From positions 1-45,597 of the forward strand of contig JANTQF010000288.1 of the NCBI GenBank assembly GCA_032988165.1: 45,597 nt of DNA, in the 5' to 3' direction. The translations under genes and the position numbers were made by a program. The notes under the pieces are model-generated. The model saw only the letters and a list, made by a program, of their open reading frames with translations, made no database searches and was not told where the DNA came from. The stretch comes from Emmonsiellopsis sp. PD_33. Taxonomy: Eukaryota > Ascomycota > Eurotiomycetes > Onygenales > Ajellomycetaceae. This document shows, one piece after another, positions 31,314 through 42,521 of this stretch (the stretch's first letter is position 1; every line of letters starts with the position of its first letter).

Positions 31314-32214
31314 TTATCTTTCTTTTTGGGTTTTTTTTTTTATTCTATTTACCAGTTCAGGTGTTGCCTTTTACTATGGCTGAATAGCCTAGGAGTTCAC
31401 AGGATAGCTAGCCCGCCGGCAAAGCACCGCAAATATGAATCGGCATCTGGAGGAATTCCTACATATCTTGACATCTGTTGTATGTATGGAGATCTACATC
31501 GAAAGCAGCTTTCTTCCCGAATACACCTAAGAGGGTAGGGGATGGAGAAGTTGATAGAACGGAATGTATATCCAGAGGAGGAGATTGGGTCATTCTTGAC
31601 TCTTGTGCTGCCTATATACGACACGGAAACACGGAAGTGGCATCCAAGTCTCGCATTCCGAATGACTTGCTAGCAAGTTAATTATTGAAACGGTAATCTT
31701 TACGAGTTGAGTATTTGTTAATTAGCCCACCAGAAACTTGAATCTGAGAAGGGTCGGGATCAATTTGTCAATCTCCCAGTCTGCTATTTTGTAAAGGGGT
31801 TATACCCAAATGACTCCCCAAGCAACAGCAAGATGCAAGAAGAGTAATCGTTTAATAAAATACTTTATTCTCTGGCTATTAATACTACCTATTAAGCCGT
31901 TGGCAGTGGTGTATCATATGCTTGCTATGATCCGCCCCATTAGAACCAAAGCGCCCAGTCAATCAAAGCCCCATAGCATTCCTATCACTCCAACCCCCCC
32001 TTGCTTCCGTATTACTAAATTCACAGACTGCCGATTTTTAAAAGCGTAAACACCCCGCGGACTCCGGAGAATACCCCATAATCATACCGTAAACGAACCA
32101 ATCCCAAATAAAAAATACTTACCGTTCGATGACTATCATAGAAACGTATAAAGGGAAACACCGGTTTCCAACCGAACAAAAACGACCTCCACGATAAACC
32201 CCACAAACAACCCC
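31314..32214. other. Spacer between tRNA-Leu and PIL1
   Basis: Apart from the Pol III terminator tracts at the left edge, nothing is recognised. Positions 31680-32100 are AT-rich and probably end in the PIL1 3' UTR. ORFs of 60-79 codons are unsupported. Confidence 0.5.
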
Positions 32215-33276
32215 TTACGCAGTAACAGGCTGCGGCACCGACTCCTCACCCGCTTCCTCCTGTGTTCGCTGCGGCATCAGATTCGTTCCCATTCCCGCAG
32301 CAGCCGATGGGATAGGCTCCAGACTGGGCTCCCATCCCTTAAGGTCTGCCTCGGCGTCGTTGAGAATGGCGCGAGCCTGGTCACCTTCCGTGTAGGCTGC
32401 ACGAGTATCTCCGGGCACGAGTGGAGTGTCGTCGAGCAGATTTAGGAGACGCCGGCCGTGGCGGGCGAGGATGATTTGTTTCTCAGCCCGCTCGATGGTG
32501 GCGGCGAGATTGATATCAAAGGCTTCCTTGAGCTTTTGGCGGGTCTGTGAGGGTGAAAAAGGGGGGTTGGTTAGCTTGCCCCTTTTCGAATACATATATT
32601 CAACCCGTGGAACAACGGGCAAGAAATGAAAGTGAAAAAGAACATACGATATTTGTCAACTGCGCCTCAGCAACCAACGTCTGCGCCTCCGCCCTCACAA
32701 GCTCCTGCTCCAGCGAAACAAGCTTGCTACTAGTTGGATCCTTAATCTTCTGCTTCTGAATCTCATCCACAATCTTAGCCTTGTAATCTCTAGCAGGCTG
32801 TACCGACCCCTCCGTATTTCGAATCGACTTCAGCACAGTCCGATAGTCTTCCAGATTCTGCGCATACAAGTCCTCCTGCTCTCCCATCTCCGCAAGCAAT
32901 ACGCCCAGCTTATCGCTGAGGTCAGAAATGGCTGCATCGCCTGTCGATTCGCCCCATTCGGACAGCTGGGAGGCAATAGAGACGCGGTCGCGGCCTGCAG
33001 CTTCGTACGAGTCGATGGCATGGTTCTCCGTCTTGATTAGCTTGAAGAGACGCTTGCTTAGTTCCGGCTGCTGGATGCCACGCAGGGTGGACATCGTAAG
33101 GCGGTGTTTGATGGGACGATCCATGACGACACTTCTTCTGGAGCGGATTGAGCGTGAGCGGTTCCTGGTGGTGTGTATCGCCGGGAACGGGGTGGGCGCT
33201 GTTTGTTAGACAAGAGTTATCGCAGGAGCGGCAATGAGGTTGGGGAAATTGGGAGAGGGGAATTAGTTTCTCACAT
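32215..33276 (-). CDS. PIL1: Eisosome core component PIL1/LSP1 family (BAR domain)
   Basis: Predicted 282 aa from exons 33276-33275, 33164-32648 and 32544-32215. The 103-nt second intron (GTATGT...CACAG) joins AQLTNI to TRQKLKEA. The first intron (33274-33165, GTGAGA...CACCAG) lies inside the start codon, AT|G. This model gives the N-terminus MNRSRSIRSRRS, close to the family's MNRxxSIR start. If wrong, the fallback start is ATG 33124. Conserved Pil1/Lsp1 blocks: STLRGIQQPELSKRL, ASQLSEWGE, SDKLGVLLAE, SIRNTEGSVQPARD, LVRAEAQTLVAEAQL, LLNLLDDTPLVPGDTR. The protein forms a BAR-domain lattice under plasma-membrane furrows (MCC/eisosomes), binds phosphoinositides and is regulated by Pkh kinases and long-chain bases. 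The acidic C-terminal tail is typical. Confidence 0.93.
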
Positions 33277-34446
33277 CTTGCTGGTATTATTTGGTTGTTT
33301 AGTCGAAGGTGCGCGGTGGGATTAGCAAATACTGGGTATAGACGGCAGACAGCGATATATGGGGTATTCCTGCACCTCCTTCGGACGATGATGGGAACAA
33401 GATGAATGCTCAGGTCCGGAGGGGATATCAACAATCAATTGAAAGGGAAACACCGAGAGAAGGGAGCATGGAGAGGCAAAGTGCACCTTCTTCCACCCCC
33501 CACCCCCTCCCCCTTTCCTACCTCGATGACGGCAACTCATCCATTTCCAGTGTTGACTGACGTCATGGATGTGGGAAATACACGGAGATTAGTACTTCGA
33601 TACTGAATATATGGCATATGGGAGGCCGTGGAGTTTGGTTGACTGTGTTTTATTGTTAGTATCATGTACCAATGTCATGTATTTGGCGCGTGGCGAAGTA
33701 CTCACTAAACAGATATACAAACTCGGCAAGCGGGATTACCATGGTTATAGGATAACTCAATCGTTCATCGCTTACAGGGTTGAACTATGTTCCGCGGTGA
33801 GAGTTTCAAACATTTCGTATCAATTGCTCATGGGGGCAACTGTAGGGGCTGTTTGTACCTAGCGCCACCCTATGTATAGTACTGCGAAATCTTATTATGA
33901 AAGTCAATTGTGCTGAATAAAGCCCAACTATCAGACATACATGACATATCCACAAACTAGTAGGATATTAGAAAAACAACAAGTCATTAATCCCTCATTG
34001 ACATAAAAAATAAAAGATTGATGCTCCGCCCGGGTTTACCTAACATGAATAGGTAGCTTGGAAGACTGCATGGGGGTCTACATTCCCGAAACAATTTCTG
34101 CCTTGGTTCGTCGCGCCATGCCCCGATACAATTTAGTAGGGTTACCATCCCGTCTGTTGGAAGCAAATCGTTAATAACCCACGCGAGATCCCCATCTGTC
34201 CACAATGAAGTCGAGAGCAGACCCCTAAATACCTGCCCCCTATCAGCAATTTTTCAACGCTGCCGGTAGATTGGAGGGAAGTGAGTGTCTGGAGGAACGA
34301 ACCGCTTGATTTCCCAACGCGCACCTTGGCACATAGAACGTGGGAATAATAATTCCTCGCTCTTTCAATATCCCAAAACAGCAGCGGTATCACCAAACCT
34401 CTACAATTATATCCCCAGTCCCCCCCACACACATACCCCCTCCTAC

Positions 34447-35232
34447 CTACTTTACTCCCCGCTCAACCCCCACCACACCCACACTGACACCCCGCAATCG
34501 GTTCTCGGCACGCATAACGATACCGATACCTATCAGTACAACCCAACCTCGGCACTCTCGGACAATAATACCTGCTCCGCGGTGGACAACCCGGATAGAT
34601 CGTGATCGGGCGTGGATAATAAGTGTACCTGGGACACTCGGGGATCGAAATCGGCTCGCAACGGGGATGGCGTATGCGGCACAATAGCGTGGAGAAAGGG
34701 TAGATGCGTATGTTGCGGACGGGGTTATAGTAGTAGTAGCACCGGCAGTGGTTGGTGCGGCAGGTGCAGTGGCGGTTGGATGTTGAGTTGGAACTGGAGG
34801 AGCTGGAGGAGCTGGAACTGCTGGAGCTGGAGCTAGAGCCCGAGCAGGAGGAGCAAGAGCACATTGTTGATTGGTTTCCCGGCTGGGGGCGCGAGGCTTG
34901 GCTAAGATGTCCAGTTGGGAATTCGGGAGAATGGCTTGATTCGCTGCTTTCCCTGGCTGAAGACGGCGGGGTTGAAATTTCTTTGCTCTTCTCCTGGAGG
35001 GGGATTTATGACGTTTCACTTGACGATGGAATCTGAGCAGATCTGTACCAGATATAGGTGGGTTATGTAGAAGTAAAGTGTTCAAAATGATCGATGAACA
35101 TAGTAGTCTTGGATATTGTAGGAAAGAAAACGAATGTGGTGGTATATGGTAGAAAAACGGCAGCCAAAAGGGCAAATAAAGAAGAACAACAACATATGGG
35201 CCATGCATTAGCACATGAGCACACTGTGGCAT
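34447..35232 (-). CDS. Doubtful 261-codon ORF, A/P/T-rich
   Basis: A single uninterrupted frame starting MPQCAHVLMHG. It has a hydrophobic N-terminal third, a basic patch (RRRAKKFQPRR), an A/P/T-rich centre (APAPAVPAPPAPPV, TTTITPSATYAST) and a Val/Gly-rich end. I recognise no family. The central part coincides with a GGAGCTGGA-type DNA repeat (34788-34838), which keeps several frames open on both strands (an S-rich frame and an E/L-rich frame overlap it), so length alone is poor evidence. It may be an accidental ORF in the spacer. Confidence 0.2.
   Translation of the reverse strand: MPQCAHVLMHGPYVVVLLYLPFWLPFFYHIPPHSFSFLQYPRLLCSSIILNTLLLHNPPISGTDLLRFHRQVKRHKSPSRRRAKKFQPRRLQPGKAANQAILPNSQLDILAKPRAPSRETNQQCALAPPARALAPAPAVPAPPAPPVPTQHPTATAPAAPTTAGATTTITPSATYASTLSPRYCAAYAIPVASRFRSPSVPGTLIIHARSRSIRVVHRGAGIIVRECRGWVVLIGIGIVMRAENRLRGVSVGVVGVERGVK
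34788..34838. repeat. Degenerate CTGGAG trinucleotide-phase repeat
   Basis: Runs of CTGGAGGAGCTGGA-type words are directly visible. They encode poly-(E/L) on the plus strand, and poly-S or A/P in two minus frames. They explain the overlapping long ORFs here. Confidence 0.75.
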
Positions 35233-36457
35233 GCGGCTATATTTAAAATCATATAGAGCTCAACGCGTGGACTCTTTGTCTCTACTCCCGGCGTGCTTGA
35301 TATTTCTCTGTATGATCGATCAGATATCACGTTATCGTTGTGCGAGCACTGTAGAGAAGGTGTCAGTTTATGGCTCTCCTCAAGGACAAGCACTCCGGAC
35401 AAAAAAGCACTGGAAATGGTACATGGGATGCCCATTTTCTGAAGCTTTCTCACTCCTCTGTCGATGTATCAGCAGCTACCTGCCCGCATGAAGGTATATG
35501 TAGGGGGCATGATGTCTCTCCAGCCACACCTTACCCAGCTGTCATTTTGCACTATCCTGTGCCGAGTGGTTTGTATCACACTCCATAACCATTGCTCCGG
35601 ATGATTAATATGAGAATTCCTCTATGTGGCGGTTTGATGTAACACCATGGCAGCTACGGCCTGGTATGGTGGTTTGAAGATTGAAGATGGAGGTTTGAAC
35701 TTTGGTGTGATAGCCTGATAGGGGCACGCGCCAAGTAGCTTGGTCACATGACGAATTCGCGGCTATTCTTTCAAGCGCCATGCCACCGCGCCAACTAGAA
35801 GGATCGACGGGATAATTAAACGGAGGGGTTTAAAGTGATCTATGCAGGTACCGAAAATAGTGGTAAATATATTAGCTGCAATAAACAAGAACGAAAAAAA
35901 AAAAGGGGGGCATGGCAAAGGAGCGCAGCTGTTGCGCTTATTTGCCGCGGCTGACAATCTGTGGCGGCTGTGTCGAGGCATCTGACTGGTCAGACCCCAT
36001 GAGCCTATCAGCAGACAGCATCATTCATTCTCAACATTCCACACCAGCCTCGGCGGAGGATGTTATGAACCGGGCATGATGACTGAGGGTAAGTCAGAGG
36101 GAAAGGGCTTGATGGCAACTATGGATTAATGGGACTAAGAAGAGTGCAAAAGTTAAAATATGAAGCGTTCTGAGACAGAAGGTCCCAGTTATTAGAATAA
36201 ACATCACAGGAAGATAGAAATTGAAAAAAGAAGCTGGATTCATTCAAATAAAGCCCGCAAAGAAGAAAGCAGCAAGATGGCTCCTAGTTAACAGACCGAA
36301 AAAAAATCCCCAAACACCCCTTCCTTGCCTTTACTCTGTACAGAAATCCTTTTTGAATAAGAAAGGCGGATGAAAAAAAGAGAGAAAAAGAAGAAAGGAA
36401 TCGAAGACAAGAAAATGTCTCTTCCATAATTATCATACTCATACAATCCCACTCAAA

Positions 36458-38713
36458 TCACGAAATCTCCTCCGAATCATTATGATCCCCCCTTTCCGCC
36501 TCCGACGCATGGAATGCATCCCCAAACGCAGAATTATCTAGATCTCCCAGATCTAACCCGTCGTTCTGCTCGCCATACGCAGCTAGGGCATCTCCGGCGG
36601 AATCAATATGACTGAATCCAGCCGCGTCGTCAAAATTGCTAGTTTCCAGCCCGCTAGCCTCGCCGAGATCTGTATTCGCCGCGGGAGTGAGGCCTTGAAT
36701 TCCGCTTGCTGGCGTTTCTGTCGCTGCGGCACCCGAGGCTTCTGCGCTGCCAGGTTTGTTATCGGTGCTGCCAGATTCTTTGGGTAGGCTTCCATCTTTG
36801 TTGACCATAACCCATTCTTCCTGGTCCGCGGAGGCAGGGGCTTGTCCGCCGTCTAATCCCCCCATTTCAACGTCACCGCTAGTGTCTGGTTTCGAAGTTA
36901 CGGGTGCTTGAGCTGAGGCGGACGCTGATTGTTGGGTAGTGGCACTGGGCGCAGGAGCAGAAGTTTTTTCACCTCCTGTCTGGAGAATAGTCGAATTGGG
37001 TGTGGCTGATGGTTGCTGAGGAGCTGAAACTGCCGCTGCATCGAATTGGGATAGTTCAAGAGCAGCTTCGCCCATGTCAATGTCTCCAGCCGATGTTCCG
37101 GTAGTAGGTTTGGCCGGTTCAATCTTTTCCAAAAGGCCACCTTTGTCAACACAGGCAACTTCGCTGATGGGTACAATCGATTTCCCCAAAGTTGTCTCGA
37201 CGTGTTTGATAATGTCTTCAACTTTAGTCTTCGGGCGCTGAGCTTCGTTGTAGTCGATCTGAGGAGATTCTTCTCCACCAATGGGATTTAGGTGGCCCTC
37301 AATTCTCCAAAACTCGTTTCCCGTGTCATCGGGATCTATGAAAGCATCGCGCAGTGCTAGTTCGGCCTCCTTCAAGGTCGAAGTTCGTTTCATTTGTTCC
37401 AACCTCTTGGCATGTTTTCTCTTCATCCTCTCAATATCGGCCGTCACGTCAGCAACCTTGCGGGAAACAGAGTTGGCAAACTCTTCCGCTTTGCCAGCCT
37501 CCAGCCTCCCCGGCGTTCCAGAAGCGGTCAGCTCCTTTTGACCAAGCGCTGGGCCTGTAGGAGCTTCAAAGTAGCCGGTTGTTAGTGATTCGAGTTCGCC
37601 TTTCCGGCCTAGTCCCAAATCGACGGGTACAATTTGTTTGACGCTGTAGGGAGATCCAAAAATTTCGTCCATCCATTCGTGGTGGTGGCGATATCTCATC
37701 TTGCTGATGTCTCTTGGGGTAATGTTATCGAGCAAGTCTCCCGTTGATACCTCCTCTTCCTCTAATGAATAATCCGCTACAGCAGCATTTACCATATTTG
37801 CGGCTGCTCCGGCGCGGCTCCCCCTGGCGGATTTACTTTGAGGTGGGGGTATGTTCTGTCCTGGTTGTGGCTGGTAAAACGGGCCTTGCTGCTGGCGGGC
37901 GAGGAGATGGCTTCCGTAGGGAGTGCCTTGTGGATGGATGTTTTGTTGCCCCACTTGTGGTGGTAGGTTGATGGTTGGCCAGCTATTCCGATCGTGCAAC
38001 ATGAACTCCTTGCGCACTAGCTGTCCTTGGCTTTGAAGGAACCGCCGTTGCGCAAGGGTGTTTTGGGTATGAGGTGTGATAGGTATCCGATTCGCGGGTA
38101 AATGATCTACGGGAGGAGTTTTGGAGTAATAGATTAGCCATAGTGACGGGTCGCAAGCTGGTGCGTTCGGGCCTGCTGATTTGGACGGGGTGAGGCGGTA
38201 TCGCTTCCGGCAATGCGTCGCCATCGTTTCGTTTGGTGGATGATATCCGCAGCGGTGAAGGTGTACCTCGACCGTCTAAGAGAATCGTTAGTCATATGAA
38301 AATGAGAATGGACTGATAGGGGAGTGGGATTCGCATTCTTACGTAGCCTCTCATTTCTCTGGTGTAAACCTGTTCAACATCTGCCCACACGTACCCATCG
38401 CTGGCGAAGCTCGTGCCCAAGTGATTCAGGGGTTGCCAGACAAGCATTACTGTACCATCTGGAGGCCCATCAAGAAACATCCAGTGCACAGTTTGTAATT
38501 CTCGAACGACCTTGGGCGCGGAAATGAGGTATTCGACGGCGGTCTCCATGTTGAGGGAGCTCATCAAGGGATATCGATAGTTTGAGACGAGGTGCATATG
38601 CGGCAGCTACGATCGAAATGTCAGTTTAATCAAGCATGCAACTGCTATATACTTCATTGACGACAAGTGTATCCTACCAGCTGCTGTGGCACCCCCCCCG
38701 CGGGATCAGCCAT
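36458..38713 (-). CDS. SSR4: SWI/SNF and RSC complex subunit SSR4 (DUF1750)
   Basis: Predicted 705 aa from exons 38713-38678, 38606-38343 and 38275-36458, introns phase 0 with acceptors CGTAG and CTTAG. The conserved N-terminal domain reads HLVSNYRYPLMSSLNMETAVEYL, HWMFLDGPPDGTVMLVWQPLNHLG and FASDGYVWADVEQVY, then GYHPPNE, CRKRYRLTP and DPSLWLIYYS, the Ssr4/DUF1750 pattern. The middle holds RYRHHHEWMDEIFGSPYS and a coiled coil around VADVTADIERMKRKHAKRLEQ; the rest is acidic, S/A/P-rich and disordered. In fission yeast Ssr4 is a subunit shared by the SWI/SNF and RSC chromatin remodellers; the same nuclear role is inferred. It is divergent from RTG2. Exon 1 codes for only 12 residues (MADPAGGVPQQL). 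Confidence 0.9.
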
Positions 38714-39927
38714 CCTCGCGGCCTGGCTTTGCCTGCTCATTCAGGCTGAGGTATTCGGGAAGACGGGAAAAGCGAAGGGGACAAAGGATCATCCAAGAAA
38801 GCCCTGTGCTTCGAAAGGGATCCTTCAACTAGGCGTTGCGACGGGGGAATTGGAGGCGCAATAGTGGATGTTGAACGCGACGAACGCGAGCTTTGAATCC
38901 GATGTCTGCGCATTCTTGGAGGGTTTGCGCCAGCAGCAGACGCTAAGTCACGTGGAACGAGTCTTGCTGAGTCATCATCCTTGCTTATCAAAATCTCATC
39001 TTTCCAACGTCGGAAAAGTTCAAGAATCAAACCGCATAACATACTCATAGGGATTTGTTCTGATTGTACGGCGTCGGAGGGTTCTTGGTGGCCTGTCCCT
39101 TTGGTTGCCTGTCTGCGCGTGTTTGTTTTTATTATGGAACAGGGGGTCTATTGAAGCCTTTATAATTCTAGTCTCTTCTCCATGGTTGATCTTGTAATAC
39201 TCAATGGCTACTTAGGCATTGGCGGATTGCTTGATAGTACGGTGCGCTTAGACTAAGGCTAGGTAGTGGAAGGAAAGTCAGGAATGAGAGTAACTAGATG
39301 AAGAGAATACTGTAGAAGGCTACAATAATCTTGTCTGATCTATGGAGACATATGTAGGGATTATAATCTCCTCAACCTCTCAATACATACCAACCGTAGC
39401 GTTCATGTCCTGCATGGCTATCAATAATCCAAGGATAGCTTTCCAAAGATGGGTTCCAATTGTTCAAACTTCGTGTTGACATATTGAACGGTTCCCCATC
39501 GACTTGCTGGATGGCCCATCGATCCATGGCCCGGACAGCGCCAAATTAGCGCCCGAGCGCGGCGTTGATCCGTTGGTGCTTAGACCAGTGACAACATAAC
39601 TCCTTCGACATGGCCCTGTACTTCAACTGTACTTCAACTGAATGAAAGGAGACCGTGCAACGAACTACAAAGAAAGAAAGGTATGCCAAAGCGGATAAAT
39701 ATAGGTTGCCACACAATACTAACTCCCTGCATAGCTTATTTTTGAGTCGTTTTCATTGCGGGCTGACCGACTGTTGCCACGGTTTGCTCTGGCGGGGTAG
39801 CCAACAAGGTGTTTTTGCTTGTAGAGCATTTCGATCAAACCCTTTGCGTGGAGCATAATCGGGGACGACCAATTTTTGGCAGATATACATCACGTAAGGG
39901 TTTGTGATACGGCAGCTCTTGGAAGCG
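38714..39927. promoter_or_regulatory. Divergent promoter region SSR4 / RTG2
   Basis: 1.2 kb between two genes read in opposite directions. No ORF with motifs. CACGTG at 38949-38954 is a bHLH E-box core. It is a plausible but unproven site, since hexamers of this type occur by chance about once per 4 kb. Confidence 0.45.
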
Positions 39928-41736
39928 ATGCAGGTTTTACGGCAACCAACAAACCCCCATCTCCATGGCGTCGTTGATATGGGAAGGTATGAGCATATCT
40001 TCCGTTGCTACTGACTATCAATGGCATCTTAATATTTGCCTGCAACTAATCTGCTCTTTAGCAATGGGATCCGTTTTTCAATTTCAGATCTATCCCCACC
40101 GACTGCCAGAATAATACCGACGCTATTCCAAGATCGAGCAGGCATTTCATTGTACGATGCACAACACGAGAAAGGAAGCAGTCAGAAACTCCCCATCTCT
40201 GATAAAGTACAAAAAGATGTGGTATCGTGTCTTTTACGCTTTAAGCAAACATGCGTCGATTTTGGAGTCCCCGCGACAAACATCTACGTTCTCGCAACAG
40301 AGGCAACCCGAACGGCCCCCAACTCTGAAGAATTTAGAGAGAAAATTAGAAAAGCTACGGATTGGGAGGTGCAGATGCTCTCGAAGGAGGAGGAGGGAAG
40401 GATTGGCTCCCTGGGCATTGCAAGCAGCCTGGGTGTGGTGGAGGGTCTTGTCATGGATTTAGGGGGAGGAAGCACTCAGATTACCTGGATGTCACCCACA
40501 GCGGAAGCCAGCCGCTCACTGAGCTTCCCATACGGCGCTGCAGCACTTACCAAGAAGCTCGAAGAAGCAAAAAATATAGGAAAAGGAGCGCTAAATGCCT
40601 TAGCAGAGGAAATGACCACTAATTTCCGCCAAGCATACCAGGACCTCGAAGTCCCGGCCAAAATGATCGAACATGCAAGACACAACGGCGGCTTCGACCT
40701 CTACCTAAGCGGAGGCGGGTTTCGAGGCTGGGGATACCTCCTCATGAACCAGTCAGAGATAAACCCCTACCCAATCCAGATCATCAACGGCTTCAAAGTG
40801 CCCTTCCCATCCTTCGAAAACACCACGCCCATCGAAGAATTCGCCACCGCAAGTAAAATCGCAACGATATTCCGCGTCTCAGACCGGCGCAGAGCACAGG
40901 CCCCAGCAGTCGCATTCCTCATCAACGTCCTCGCGCACGCCCTGCCGAAAATCAAAGACGTCCACTTCTGCCAAGGCGGCGTGCGCGAGGGATTCCTCTT
41001 CGACAAACTCCCGCCCGAAATCCGCCAGCAGGATCCCCTCGTCACCTCCACGATCCCGCACCGTAAGCACTCGCCCTCATCATCGGCGCTCGCTAGCCTG
41101 CTACTCCACGCCTTCCCTGACCCTTCATCCCCCTCAACACCCCCCGACATGGCTCCGCCACCCCTTTTCACGGGCCAGTTCATCTCCGCCGTTGCGAATA
41201 TCATGTACGCCCACTCCCCCGCCACAAAGGAGTCCCGCTCCTCAGCTGCCCTTCACTCTACCACAACCGGCATCCTCTGCTCGACGCACGGCCTGTCACA
41301 TACCCATCGCGCCGCGCTAGCGCTCGTGCTATACGATAGCTGCGCGGGTGATCTCCCGCCACAGCATGAATCGTTCCTTGGCCGGCTACGCCGCATCGTT
41401 TCGATCCAGGAGGCGTGGTGGTGTCGGTATCTCGGGCGCGTGGTGGCGTTGGTTTCGGATATTTATCCGGCTGGGGTTGTGGAGATGGAAAGGCCGCGGG
41501 TTGGGTTTGAGGCGAGGTGTGTGAGGGGTGGGTTGGGGAAGAAGGGGAGGCTGGATGGGTTGGTGGTGGCTGTGAGGGTGCCGAAGGGGGACGGAGGGGT
41601 TGGGTTTGCGGAGTTGGAGTTTTTGAAGGTTGGGATGAAGCGGATTGAGAAGATTGGGAAGAGGAAGCATTGGGTTCAGGGGCCGGGAGGGCCGTGGGGG
41701 ATTAAGATTGAGGCGGGGGTTGAGGAGGGGTTGTGA
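39928..41736 (+). CDS. RTG2: Retrograde regulation protein 2 (Ppx/GppA phosphatase family)
   Basis: Predicted 577 aa from exons 39928-39986 and 40062-41736. The 75-nt intron (GTATGA...TTTAG) splits Ser20 and restores the ATP-binding motif DMGSNGIRFSI (17-27); the in-frame ATG at 40036 lies inside the intron. Other sugar-kinase/Hsp70-fold blocks: ATEATRTA near 99, DLGGGSTQI near 152, FPYGAAALT, and LSGGGFRGWGY. The C-terminal half is the Rtg2-type extension. In yeast Rtg2 senses mitochondrial dysfunction, relieves Mks1 inhibition of Rtg1/Rtg3 and also sits in the SLIK complex; here the role is inferred. The last ~90 codons shift to G-rich codon use (GGGG runs), unlike the C-rich middle, but stay in frame. 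Confidence 0.9.
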
Positions 41737-42521
41737 AGGGATGGATATTGTGATTTTTTGTTCATTTGTGTTCTTCTTCCTAATGATATATGTTTCGGTT
41801 AGCTTGGAGTTGCGTGACTCATAGAGGATTCTAAATGATTGTGGGTTTAAACTGTATTTTGTTTCGCGATATTGAAATGATGAAGGTACTCGTGCAATGA
41901 CTGAATGCAGAAAGGGACTGAGCACCGAGAAGAAGTGGGGGGATACTACTACTTTGTAGAATTGATTTATTTTTCCAATCATCAAAATGTGAAACTGACT
42001 ATATGCCCGGGTATATCAACAAAAACAGCAGACAAAGCAAGAAAGATAAAGAAAAGGGGTAGGTTTAGAACCGTTATCCATAGCTCCATAGACAGATGTT
42101 TTATTTGGTTAATATAGATAGCAAACCCCAAGGAATGAGCAAATAAGGCCCACAAACAACCAACAAAAAGCCAAATGCATGGTAACAGCAATCCAGTAGT
42201 TTGAATGGACATGGACCCAACTTATAAAGATAGTAAGTGCCAAAAATCTGTGGCAAATAGCAAAATCATAGGAAACCAACTTGAAGCAAGGGAAAACAAG
42301 GGAAGCTTGACAAGGAAGTGTTAAAAACTATGAAACCAAAATACCACCATAGCATGAAGTTGATGTTAGGGATCGAAAATCTCGGAAAGAACAATATAAG
42401 AAATTCATGAGGGAGAAATATGAAAGAAAGTGGGGTGGGTTCAACATGTACCCCACAAACGAGCCCACATCCAAAGAGCTAGCGTTCTTTTCAATCCCAG
42501 AATCTATCTTAATTTATTGTC
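41737..42521. other. Convergent 3' region of RTG2 and the Cys/His-module gene
   Basis: 785 bp between two stop codons facing each other. A/T-rich; 42065-42380 shows almost no CpG and is A-rich on the plus strand. No gene is supported. It probably holds the two 3' UTRs. Confidence 0.55.

Larger units (their letters stand above)
33277..36457. other. 3.2-kb spacer between PIL1 and SSR4
   Basis: The left ~300 bp (33277-33600) are pyrimidine-rich on the minus strand and likely PIL1 leader/promoter. Positions 34260-34900 are low complexity, containing the doubtful ORF listed separately. Positions 35000-36450 show no gene; an A11G6 homopolymer is at 35896-35911, and 36360-36420 is A/G-rich, probably the SSR4 3' UTR. 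Confidence 0.45.

Noticed and set aside
35763..35981. 72-codon minus ORF with two hydrophobic segments
   Set aside because: Part of the hydrophobic run comes from an A11G6 homopolymer; no family is recognised.
38949..38954. CACGTG as a functional regulatory site
   Set aside because: Mentioned only as a possible site in the promoter entry; one hexamer is not evidence of binding.
40036..40061. ATG at 40036 as RTG2 start
   Set aside because: It lies in the intron; splicing restores the DMGSNGIRF motif from the upstream exon.
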